Positions 16,858 to 24,692 of a DNA stretch of 64,000 nt are shown here, in pieces. A program made the translations under genes and the position numbers. Position 1 is the stretch's first letter. Each line of letters begins with the position of its first letter. Source of the DNA: Aliikangiella coralliicola (GTDB lineage Bacteria > Pseudomonadota > Gammaproteobacteria > Enterobacterales > Kangiellaceae); the NCBI RefSeq assembly GCF_007004725.1, contig NZ_ML660164.1, positions 124,001-188,000 of the forward strand, in the 5' to 3' direction. Below the pieces are notes generated by a model. It was not told the DNA's origin and ran no database searches. It saw nothing but the letters and a program-made list of their open reading frames with translations.

Positions 16858-17838
16858 ATGACCGAAGTTACGATCGCTACTTTTAATGTTGAGAATCTTT
16901 TCACGAGGTATAATTTCCGCGGTAAACGTGTAAAGAAAAATGGGAAGAGCACTTACGTAGAATACACACCGAAAGAACTAGCTAAGGCAACAAAAGACGG
17001 TTTTATCATAGATAAAAAGGTGTTCAAACGATACATGGAACCTAATCGAAAGCTAACAGCTAAGGCATTAAAAGCAATAAAAGCTGATATTATAGGTTTA
17101 CAGGAAGTTGAAAGCTTGGATACGCTAAAACTATTTAATTCGACATATCTCAAGTCAAAGAAATTCAAGTTTCCTTTGGTGATTGATGGGAATGACCCCA
17201 GGTTTATAGATGTTGGTTTACTGTCTAATTTTGAAATTGATTTTGTGCGAACACATCAATTCACCAAGACTCCTAGGTCGTCTACCAAGCTGTTTTCTAG
17301 AGACTGTTTAGAAGTTCACATAAAGATCAACGATAATAAAATACTTCCTATATTCGTTAATCACTTTAAGTCAATGATTGGCGGAAGACCTGCGACAAAA
17401 AAACGCCGATTAGCTCAAGCTAACGGTATGGTTGAGATACTAAAAGAACGATTTGGTGAAAACTACGGACGGAAAGACTTTGTTATACTCGGAGACTTCA
17501 ATGATTATATCGAGGTTGGTAAAGAAAATGAATCGGGTATGAAGCCTCTGCTGGATAATAAGAAACTCGTAAATGTCTCGGAGCGCTTGCCAAAAAATGA
17601 CAGGTGGACACACTTCTACAAGCGAAACAAGTCGTATCGCCAGTTAGATTATATATTGCTATCCAAGTCTCTTGCCAATAAAAACTCCACAGTTAAGCCG
17701 CTTGTTGAGAGACGTGGGCAGCCATTGAGAGTTAACCAAAAAAATAAACCTAAGCGAGTCAAGAAGTTTTTCTCAGGTATAGAAAAAAACAAGAAAGCTT
17801 CAGATCATTGTCCAGTATCGATAAAAATAACAGTTTGA
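16858..17838 (+). CDS. Endonuclease/exonuclease/phosphatase (EEP, DNase I-fold) family protein
   Basis: A 326-residue metal-dependent phosphoesterase or nuclease with the full set of EEP motifs. These are FNVENLF (N10, E12), LQEVES with catalytic Glu83, the FVNHFKSMIGG block, LGDFNDY (Asp/Asn pair) and the C-terminal SDHCPVSI with the catalytic His. A positively charged C-terminal part (KNKPKRVKKFF) fits nucleic acid binding. No signal peptide is visible, so a cytoplasmic nuclease is likely. A strong ribosome-binding site (GAAAGGAG) precedes ATG 16858. It is 197 bases behind the hydrolase and may have its own promoter. Confidence 0.85.
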   Translation: MTEVTIATFNVENLFTRYNFRGKRVKKNGKSTYVEYTPKELAKATKDGFIIDKKVFKRYMEPNRKLTAKALKAIKADIIGLQEVESLDTLKLFNSTYLKSKKFKFPLVIDGNDPRFIDVGLLSNFEIDFVRTHQFTKTPRSSTKLFSRDCLEVHIKINDNKILPIFVNHFKSMIGGRPATKKRRLAQANGMVEILKERFGENYGRKDFVILGDFNDYIEVGKENESGMKPLLDNKKLVNVSERLPKNDRWTHFYKRNKSYRQLDYILLSKSLANKNSTVKPLVERRGQPLRVNQKNKPKRVKKFFSGIEKNKKASDHCPVSIKITV

Positions 17839-18085
17839 TTGTTAACCAATTCTTTTGTATTGGCTTTTCTACTAGTCTGAAGTGGCCTTAGTTGGAGAAT
17901 AAATAGGAGAGCATAGGCAATATAATTATGACTGTATCGAAAAAATATTAGACAGGAAAATTATCAAACGTACAGTTTTCCGGTTTATAAATAAAACAAT
18001 TAGATAGTCACAGCTCAGACCTTTAGCGACTATCTGGAAATGGTGATTTACGTTTTAAAGGTGGTAAAAATACAAGGAGGGTACG

Positions 18086-18565
18086 ATGTTTGATTCTGTT
18101 CAAAATGTTACAGAAATTTGTCCTGAAAATTCAAGCATTTTAAGTATTGCATTAACGATTTTTAGTATTGTACTGTCGATTATTGTTTTCGTCTTATCTC
18201 ATAAACTAAGGCGGGAGAGAGCTGAAGTGGCGAAGGTAACTGCTGAGAATAGCGTCATAAAGGACTTGACAAGTAGCTGGGTTGGTACTCAAGAACTTAG
18301 TCGGAAAGATGCCAGTTATGCTATGTGTGTGGAATCGTACCGAAAACTGAAATATACGATGGATATTTGGAAAAATAATCGCGCTGAGAAGAGAGCCATT
18401 TGTAACATATGTGGTGAAGAGTATGTAGCGTTGTATGAAAGCATGATAGGATGTTCTGGAACATTCAATGGGAAGCCCATTTATGGTATTGATTGGTTGA
18501 ATAAAAATGATGAAATTCAAAAAGTTTATAATGAAATGAAAAATTGCCATAAATATCAAAAGTAA
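18086..18565 (+). CDS. Orphan membrane-anchored protein with a CxxC motif
   Basis: Not recognised. In 159 residues there is one N-terminal transmembrane helix (SIALTIFSIVLSIIVFVLSH), then a charged helical segment (KLRRERAEVAKVTAEN) and a cytoplasmic-type domain. That domain has a possible metal-binding cluster (ICNICGEEY plus later GCSG and NCH). The ribosome-binding site AAGGAGGG lies just before ATG 18086. The following small gene also has a CxxC motif and starts 18 bases after this stop, so the two are probably co-expressed. Confidence 0.6.
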   Translation: MFDSVQNVTEICPENSSILSIALTIFSIVLSIIVFVLSHKLRRERAEVAKVTAENSVIKDLTSSWVGTQELSRKDASYAMCVESYRKLKYTMDIWKNNRAEKRAICNICGEEYVALYESMIGCSGTFNGKPIYGIDWLNKNDEIQKVYNEMKNCHKYQK

Positions 18566-18582
18566 AAAGTGAGGAAATAGAA

Positions 18583-18804
18583 ATGGAAAAAAATGTGGAA
18601 GTTTTGTTCAGTGAAATGACTCGATTAAATATGATGCTTTCTAGTTTTGATAACTTGGACGCAAATTTAAACGATAGAGAGCAACAGATTTTTGAAGAGT
18701 TATACGGGGCATTATTAGCTTCCGCAGGAGTTCTTTTACCTCCAGGTAAAAAATGTGACAAATGTGATGGTTCTGGAGTTGTTAAGAAAGGTTATGGTTT
18801 TTAA
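18583..18804 (+). CDS. Small protein with half a DnaJ-type zinc finger
   Basis: A 73-residue protein. The first 50 residues are helical and acidic, and the end carries CDKCDGSGVV, the CxxCxGxG unit found in DnaJ/TsaB-like zinc ribbons. Only one such unit is present, so zinc binding would need dimerisation or a partner such as the upstream CxxC protein. The ribosome-binding site GTGAGGAAA precedes ATG 18583. Its function is not recognised. Confidence 0.6.
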   Translation: MEKNVEVLFSEMTRLNMMLSSFDNLDANLNDREQQIFEELYGALLASAGVLLPPGKKCDKCDGSGVVKKGYGF

Positions 18805-18829
18805 AGTAGGAGGCGGAAAAGAACAAAAG

Positions 18830-19570
18830 TAGACAAGCATATTTCAAACCTTACAGCATTTCAATCTCTAGAGATTGTTTGAGCAGGCGAATTTCAATTT
18901 TTATGAGAAAGAAGTAACTAATAAGTCAGGCCGCAAGTAAATTTCTGGAAATTTACTAAAACACAGAGAGGCGAAGCTAGGAGGAGCTTGTTCTTATAGA
19001 GAAAGAAGTTAACTCGCTGATTATTTTGCAACTAAAAAACAACCCTTCAATATTTTTAATACCTTCGAGCCACTGCTGTTTTAAGTAGCGTGTCTTAGGA
19101 TTAGTGTTTTCGATAGTTCTAACAACGCGCGGATAATTATGAGCATAAGATTTAACTAGACTCAGTCAATGATTGTAATGATATCTAGTCGAATCAATAC
19201 GGAATGAATATGTGCAGGCGTCGCTGATTTGCCAGGATGAACAATGAACATTCCTTTAACTAGAACAACTTAATGTAGTCGCTATTTTCTATTGATTTAC
19301 TGAGCCCAGCTAGAGTCGATTTTAAGTCAACATCAACCATACAAGTTAAAACGGCTGATTTATCAAGAAGGACTTGAGGTGTAAATCTAGATTTAAGAAG
19401 ATGCCCTTTGCAACTATCTTCTCAATTTGACATTTTGGCGAGTGGTTCATTAATCGAACGAATCGACTAGGAGAGGCTCCTTAGCCGGTCGCGATAAGTT
19501 TTGAGTAGTTCTTCATCGACAAGGATTGCTTCTAAGCGCAATTTTCTATGCTCTTTGTATCTAGGAGCTA
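18830..19570 (-). pseudogene. Decayed Y1 (HUH) transposase with its 3' repeat (copy B)
   Basis: On the minus strand from 19569 one frame reads PRYKEHRKLRLEAILVDEEL, then TYRDRLRSLS*SIRSINEPL, and after further decay VLLDKSAVLTCMVDVDLKS and SIENSDYIKL. This follows the COG1943/Y1_Tnp family pattern (RLEAILVD, YRQRLxDxSWFMRCLNE, LLDExALLxCMxYVDLNP, ENSDYTSI). In-frame TAG and TGA stops replace family Trp or other codons. The minus-strand reading ends with YLKQQWLEGIKNIEGLF near 19.02-19.10 kb, the segment shared with copies A and C. The fossil accounts for the gene-free kilobase between 18805 and 19870. Confidence 0.7.
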
Positions 19571-19869
19571 TTTACGAGAAAAATCAACATAGTGACTAGT
19601 TGTTTTTGTTTTCGAAATTATCTTAAAGAAAAAATCTATAAGGTGGCTGTTAGTTTTTTTGGTTTGGTTTTGGAATTGTATGAAGTTTTTTTGAAACTGC
19701 TGGGATAATACTTTAATTGAAAGCACTATGTAAATAGAGCTAGCTACAAATTAGAACGAGTTACAGTAATTAGTCAGTAAATGAGTGGGTATTAGGCATT
19801 TGTTTGCAAAGAATAAATCTTTGTTCGATTGATGTGAAAATGTTTTTATTAAATTATAGGAGAGAGAAC

Positions 19870-20247
19870 ATGGCGTATAAATGGAGAAAAAACCTGGCTT
19901 GTTTTTCAACATATCGAGTCTTAGAAAGGGATGACCGATTAGACCAATTTGAGGAAGAACTAGTACCGTTGGATAAAAGTGCTGGGAAATATAAAGTTTC
20001 ATACATGGCGTTCTATCCCGATGATGGTAGTCCTAAGGTGAAAGAAAAAGCGGCAAGAAATATCGCTGTGAAATTTATTAGATTCACTATTAAAGATTAT
20101 AAACCAAAAAAAGAAGAGACAAGCCAAACATTAAAGAAATGGCATGGTGAATTAACTAATCTTTTTAAAGATGGTGATAAGACTTTAACTGATATTGCAG
20201 AAGTTCAGGACGAATATTGTAAGTTTAAGGATGAAATGGAGGATTAA
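19870..20247 (+). CDS. Orphan small cytoplasmic protein
   Basis: I start at ATG 19870 (MAYKWRKNLACF), which has a strong ribosome-binding site (AGGAGAG), instead of the upstream frame start at 19804. The 125-residue protein is charged (KEKAARNIAVKFIRF, KPKKEETSQTLKKW), has no signal peptide or membrane segment, and matches no family that I recognise. Its stop lies 3 bases before the next ATG, so it forms a two-gene unit with the following outer-membrane-like protein. Confidence 0.6.
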   Translation: MAYKWRKNLACFSTYRVLERDDRLDQFEEELVPLDKSAGKYKVSYMAFYPDDGSPKVKEKAARNIAVKFIRFTIKDYKPKKEETSQTLKKWHGELTNLFKDGDKTLTDIAEVQDEYCKFKDEMED

Positions 20248-20250
20248 TAG

Positions 20251-21123
20251 ATGCTTAAAATAATATTAGTATCTATTTTTTTTTACTTTTCTATAAGCGT
20301 TTGGGCAGAAGAAGGGCAAAAAAATAGTGAAAAAGAGGGTTATACATTAAAACCAGTTTTATTAGATGGAAGTAACTCGAACTCCATAGCTTTAGGTATC
20401 GAATATGGATTGAGTAATGGGTGGGTATTCAAGGGTGAAGAAGATGAATATGCTGATAGCGATAGTGATGTTGATGAGAATGGTTATTGGGTTGATGATG
20501 TAAATAAGAAAGTGCGAAGAAACTCTGGTTATCTTAAATACGAACTTAGTGGGGTTTGGACAAGTGAGGAAGAAACTAACCCGGAATCATTTTCAAAAGT
20601 TAAAATAGAGCTGGGATACGATTATTTCCGGCCGTCTGACTCCTGGAATAAGGATTTTGATTTCTATTTAGCATATTCAATGGAAGGAGATCAGGACTTT
20701 GACAATCGACAAGAAGTTACCTCCGCAAGTTTTTCAGGATATTTTGGAAATCCCAAAGGTACTTATATTGTTTCAATAATAGAACTCGGACAGGTCGATG
20801 CATCCGAAAATGAGCAGAGAATGGCTTTAACTACCATAGATAAGTTCGACCGATTATCAGGAGAAGTCGCATTTAAGTATAAATTAGATTTCGGTGAGAG
20901 TAGAAAATATAAACCAAAATCAATAGGAATTAACTATCGATATTTTTCAGAAAAAAGCGCTCCGCAATCAATTAAATCTGCGGGGCTGGATAAGTTCAAA
21001 AGATACTCAATTGTTCTTAAGTTCGAACATGGGTTGTACATAGCTTATAGCAAAGGTGAGTTGCCTTTTGATCTTCAAGAAGAAAAAGTACTCAAGGTAG
21101 GATTAACACATAACCTATTCTAA
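20251..21123 (+). CDS. Putative outer-membrane beta-barrel protein
   Basis: A 290-residue protein with a signal peptide (MLKIILVSIFFYFSISVWA) and many alternating amphipathic strands (KVKIELGYDYF, YIVSIIELGQV, SIVLKFEHGLYIAYS). The C-terminus KVGLTHNLF ends in Phe, as expected for BAM-inserted barrels. An acidic Asp/Glu-rich loop (YADSDSDVDENGYW) may bind cations. No family recognised. It is coupled to the 125-residue gene, and a copy of the island repeat begins directly behind its stop. Confidence 0.55.
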   Translation: MLKIILVSIFFYFSISVWAEEGQKNSEKEGYTLKPVLLDGSNSNSIALGIEYGLSNGWVFKGEEDEYADSDSDVDENGYWVDDVNKKVRRNSGYLKYELSGVWTSEEETNPESFSKVKIELGYDYFRPSDSWNKDFDFYLAYSMEGDQDFDNRQEVTSASFSGYFGNPKGTYIVSIIELGQVDASENEQRMALTTIDKFDRLSGEVAFKYKLDFGESRKYKPKSIGINYRYFSEKSAPQSIKSAGLDKFKRYSIVLKFEHGLYIAYSKGELPFDLQEEKVLKVGLTHNLF

Positions 21124-21129
21124 TAAATT

Positions 21130-21371
21130 GTGAAAAATAACCAGGCAGGCACAATTCGTAACTTACAACTTCTCAATTTCTTTAATTTTGATATCGATAG
21201 AGAAAAGAAATACTGGCTGTAGGTCAAGTTTTAGGAAATCTACTAAATGACAGGCGAAAGGATATATTGGAATCCAGTTTTTCGAAGAAGAGATTACTGC
21301 TTGTTATCTTACTGCTAAAACAACCGCTTTATATTCTTAACGTCATTAATCTAAAGTTGTTCTAGGTCTCG
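21130..21371 (-). repeat. Dispersed island repeat, copy C (decayed Y1-transposase 3' end)
   Basis: The copy begins 7 bases after the preceding stop. It carries the terminal block AATAACCAGGCAGGCACAAT and a middle block shared with copy B (AGGAAATCTACTAAA followed by ACAGGCGAA). Last is the 21298-21371 block, whose minus strand reads DLEQL*INDVKNIKRLF. It is decayed by an in-frame stop. The 360-base gap between the flanking genes holds nothing else that I recognise. Confidence 0.6.
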
Positions 21372-21483
21372 GATGTTAGCTTGAATACATTTGTTAATCC
21401 CTTCAAAGTGTTAAAAATTTAATACAGTTAAGGTAAATACATTTACTATAAGAGACGTAAAAGTTTTTAGTATTTAGAGGTAA

Positions 21484-22182
21484 GTGAGAATGAGTATATT
21501 TATAACAATTTTGGGACATGTTCTTACGCTTTTAGGCGCGATAACTGGCATATTTGGCGAAACTTACGATCCTAAGAAAAAAAGAAAGATAAAGTTAACT
21601 CGATTGGGGTGGACCGCTGCAATTGTTGCCAGTTTGGGAATATCTCTGACAATATATAAATCTGTAGACGATTATCTGACTTCAAAGGTATATGAAGAAA
21701 TTGCACTAAAGGATATCAAGACAGGTTGGCGGCAAGTTGCTTCAATATTTTTCTTGCTAGAATGGGAGGTTAAAGGTGAGAAGAGTAAGGTGAGTATTAA
21801 CGCGATTAAAAATATTCGAGATAGTGGAATGTTAGCAAAGTTTGATCAGGTTAATTTCAAAAATAAAACTAAAGTAATTCAGTACGCTGAATGGAATTTA
21901 GGTCAGCTGGCTTGTAAACAAACGTCGATGGGTATGAGAATAATGGAAAGTGCAGTAAGAGCTAATGACGAGCGTATTTCGAGAGATATTGCTGAAAAAG
22001 TTCAAAAGCTCAGACAGTCTCCAGTCTTTGGTAAGTTGCTTGCTGCTGGTTGTGGAACAACTGTAGAGAGAAAACCAAACTATGAGTTGTTTAAAGGTAT
22101 GTTTAATACAGAAGAGATGAAGAGCTATTTATCACTATTAATCGAATTAGGGAATGAACTCGGTAACCCTGGTAAAAAATAA
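21484..22182 (+). CDS. Orphan inner-membrane protein
   Basis: A 232-residue protein (start GTG 21484 or ATG 21490; ribosome-binding site AGAGGTAAG). Two N-terminal transmembrane helices (FITILGHVLTLLGAITGIFG and LGWTAAIVASLGISLTIYKS) are followed by a soluble domain of about 160 residues rich in helices, probably cytoplasmic. No motif recognised. The two-helix anchor plus soluble domain layout resembles many island-encoded effectors, but this is only an analogy. Confidence 0.55.
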   Translation: MRMSIFITILGHVLTLLGAITGIFGETYDPKKKRKIKLTRLGWTAAIVASLGISLTIYKSVDDYLTSKVYEEIALKDIKTGWRQVASIFFLLEWEVKGEKSKVSINAIKNIRDSGMLAKFDQVNFKNKTKVIQYAEWNLGQLACKQTSMGMRIMESAVRANDERISRDIAEKVQKLRQSPVFGKLLAAGCGTTVERKPNYELFKGMFNTEEMKSYLSLLIELGNELGNPGKK

Positions 22183-22323
22183 CTATATGAGACTTTCGAC
22201 TACTTTGTATAATTGGCTTTCTGGAAGTCAGACTCCGCTCACCACACGTGTTAATGTGACAAAGTATTTGATTCTTTAACTCTATAAGTTTCGTTATACC
22301 TGCCAAAGCTAAATGAGTATGCG

Positions 22324-22413
22324 AAAAAGTATTTTCTAACTGTGAGTCGGTATATCGAGCTTATTCCCTTAAAAGCTAAAATGACTACCCACCCTGGAGA
22401 ATATCTATGTAGA
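22324..22413 (+). pseudogene. Fragment of a RAYT (REP-associated Y1) transposase
   Basis: The plus strand reads KKYFLTVSRYIELIPLKAKM and then TTHPGEY. The near-complete RAYT at 24.18 kb has EKYFLTVSRYIELNPVRANM and then VAHPSEY. Only about 30 codons survive. It is on the same strand as the element 1.5 kb downstream. The rest of the 22183-22805 gap has no recognisable gene. Confidence 0.75.
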
Positions 22414-22624
22414 TGGATGGCGACTTTCAATGAGGTTTTTCTCAAAACTTAAAGTTAAGAGTAAAAGCAGCTCTTAACTTTCTACCCTTATATTTGAGTT
22501 TAGATTTTTTCATCGAAGGAATGGATTGTAGTCAAATTGACCTTCTAGAACTCAATGTATGGTATTTCTCGCAGGACTCAGTGAACAGGAAAACATCACT
22601 TTAAATACCATTCTTAGTCAATAA

Positions 22625-22720
22625 AATAACCAGGTAGTACATTTAAGAGTAGAAGGTTAAGAACAACTTGATCTGCTGATACTCAAAGTACCAAACATTT
22701 TTAACTTCTATAAAAAATCA
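22625..22720 (-). repeat. Possible island repeat, copy D (partial)
   Basis: The start AAAATAACCAGGTAGTACAT resembles the terminal block of copy C, and GATCTGCTGATACTCAAAG matches weakly the block near CGCTGATTATTTTGCAAC of copy B. The copy is short and strongly diverged, so support is modest. Confidence 0.3.
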
Positions 22721-22805
22721 ATTGAAGTGAGATAAACTCAGATTCCCTTACACATATTTAGAGTACATGAATGAATCTTAACTAACAAAAGATGAAGGAG
22801 CAAAA

Positions 22806-23417
22806 ATGAAAAGTATTCTAATACCTCTAGTGTTTTTCGCATGCTGTGTTTTTACACTTGATTGTCCTGCCCGGTTGCTGGCCGAAAACAAAGTAACTAA
22901 GAATAGTCTGAATTTCACCTATTCAGCAAAAGACTCTCTGACGAAGGACGACTCTTCCTATGGAATGGTTTGGAGTATGGAAATAGAGCATACACCATTC
23001 AAAATATTTGAGGAAAAATATCAATTCAGCTTTGATGTTTCGGCCGAACGTAGTGACTCAAAGTCTTCAACAGAAAAGACCGAAACTAAAAAGTATGGGC
23101 TTGGACTTCGTTTTAGCTCGATAGAAAGTTATAGGAAGTTTAAACCATTCATCTCGCTAGGAATCGAGAATATAAGCGAGTCCAAAGTTACCGAAACCGA
23201 AAGTGTTTTTGAAGATTACGATGCTTCTTTTAAATGGGGAGTCGGGTTTACTTTTCCTATAGTAGAGAACGGATCCTCTGACTCGAAATATGAACCAATT
23301 CTAGGACTGGAGGTTGGAAAATATATTAATTATGATAAGTTCCTTTTTGAGGAAAAGATTTTTGATGAGCTTAAGATATCAATTGTTTTTGATATATCAG
23401 CATTTATGAGTAAATAG
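22806..23417 (+). CDS. Putative exported beta-rich envelope protein
   Basis: A 203-residue protein with an N-terminal signal (MKSILIPLVFFACCVFTLDC) and a mature part of alternating beta-like stretches (YGLGLRFSSIESY, FKPFISLGIENI, FKWGVGFTFPI, EPILGLEVGKYI). The pattern suggests a small 8-stranded outer-membrane barrel, although the C-terminal residue is Lys, not an aromatic residue. The ribosome-binding site AAGGAG precedes ATG 22806. It is similar in style, but not clearly homologous, to the barrel protein at 20251. Confidence 0.5.
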   Translation: MKSILIPLVFFACCVFTLDCPARLLAENKVTKNSLNFTYSAKDSLTKDDSSYGMVWSMEIEHTPFKIFEEKYQFSFDVSAERSDSKSSTEKTETKKYGLGLRFSSIESYRKFKPFISLGIENISESKVTETESVFEDYDASFKWGVGFTFPIVENGSSDSKYEPILGLEVGKYINYDKFLFEEKIFDELKISIVFDISAFMSK

Positions 23418-23473
23418 ATTAGCAAACTACAAGATAGGCATAAATCATTCTTCGAACTTTAGGATTTCGAATC

Positions 23474-24585
23474 ACGGGGTCAGATTCGCTGAAAACTGCT
23501 CCCTTGATTGATTTAGAGAAATGGCTATGAATTTAGAACAAAGAATTGAATACGCTAAAGAAAAGGCTAGAGATTCGGCAAAGGAAATTTTTAAGTAAAA
23601 AATAGAAGATATTAAAGAATAACTCGAAAAAGAAAACTCTTTGGGTAATCCTGAAAATCTTGTTAAGCCAGATAATCAAAAAGAATAAACAACCAAGACG
23701 TCAGACTTGCTGATTTTCTCCGATATCTGGTACTGACAGTTTCTTACACAAAAAAACTCGATAATCTTAAAGCTATTTCATCGAATTCTTCTAGTTTTAA
23801 ATAAAGCGTTTCTTCAAACTCATTGATTAAAATTAAATCAAGGAAGAAACCAATGCCCAGGCCTCCCAGATTAACCATTCCAGGTATTTCGCAACATGTT
23901 GTACAACGTGGCAATAATCGCCACGAGTGTTTTTTCGAAGAAAAAGACTATGCGTTGTATCTCTCAAAGTTACACGAATATGCTGAAAAGTTTAGAGTTT
24001 CTATTCACAGTTAGGTGCTTATGACAAATCATGTTCATTTACTGCTTAAACCCGCAACGGAAACTGGAACTAGCTTGTTATTGCAGTGGCTTGGTCGGTA
24101 TTATGTTCGTTATATTAATCAAACCTATAGCAGAACAGGCACCTTGTGAGAGGGGAGATTTAAATCCTCTATTATTGATAGCGAGAAATATTTTCTCACT
24201 GTTAGCAGATACATAGAACTTAATCCTGTTAGGGCAAATATGGTTGCTCATCCATCAGAATATCCTTGGTCGAGTTATCAGCATAATGCTTTAGGTAAGC
24301 CCATAAAGTTGTTAAAACAGCATAAAATTTACTCTTCGTTAGGCAAAACTCAAGAAGAAAGAGAAGCTAACTACAAAGCATTATTTAATGACGAAATTCC
24401 AGATTCGACTCTTAAAGAGATAAGAGACGCGACTAAAAGAGCGCGGATATTAGGCGAGGAGCAGTTTGTTAAACAAATTACCAGGCAAACGGGCAGAGAA
24501 ATTCCATTGCGAATGGGAGGCGATAGAAAGTCTTCAAAATTTCAAAATAGAGGGAATTTAACTAAATCGGCGAATCTGACCACTT
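23474..24585 (+). mobile_element. RAYT element with inverted termini
   Basis: The left terminus ACGGGGTCAGATTCGCTGA (23474-23492) is matched in inverted orientation by TCGGCGAATCTGACCAC (24567-24583), 15 of 17 positions. Between them lie a small broken ORF, a degenerate third terminus-like sequence near 23699 (GACGTCAGACTTGCTGA) and a RAYT transposase gene with two stop codons. The element is therefore immobile by itself. Confidence 0.6.
23521..23688 (+). pseudogene. Small Lys/Glu-rich ORF interrupted by two TAA codons
   Basis: The frame MAMNLEQRIEYAKEKARDSA continues as KEIFK*KIEDIKE*LEKENS and NPENLVKPDNQKE. Both TAA codons lie in Lys/Glu contexts where a single change from AAA, GAA or CAA would create them. 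The 55-codon frame looks like a charged helical small protein that lost function. It lies inside the RAYT termini, upstream of the transposase. Confidence 0.45.
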
Positions 24586-24587
24586 GA
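23853..24587 (+). pseudogene. RAYT (REP-associated Y1) transposase with two nonsense codons
   Basis: HUH-type single-strand transposases of the REP-associated group cut and join DNA at short palindromes. The frame starts MPRPPRLTIPGISQHVVQRG and keeps the HUH motif in VLMTNHVHLLLKPAT, then EGRFKSSII, YFLTVSRYIELNPVRANMV and the C-terminal region to 24587. Two in-frame stops break it. The TAG at 24012-24014 replaces the Tyr/Ala-type codon before VLMTNHVH. The TGA at 24147-24149 stands where the family has Trp (GTLWEGRF). There is no frameshift, so inactivation appears recent. Confidence 0.85.
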
Positions 24588-24692
24588 TACCTTGATAGAA
24601 TCCATGATGATGCTTATTATTTCAAAGCAGGCATTGACAAACGACCAAGTGAACAGCCTTCCTTGGTTAGAATAATAAATATAGAGGTGACA

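Noticed and set aside
16953-17168. Minus-strand ORF inside the EEP nuclease
   Set aside because: It is fully within a strongly supported gene and has no motif or ribosome-binding site; a shadow frame.
24031-24216. Independent 61-residue gene
   Set aside because: It is an out-of-frame shadow over the interrupted RAYT transposase.
12602-24600. Integron-type cassette array (orphan genes with shared repeats behind them)
   Set aside because: The repeats lack the paired core sites and the folded structure of attC, no integron integrase is present, and the repeats read as decayed Y1 transposase tails.
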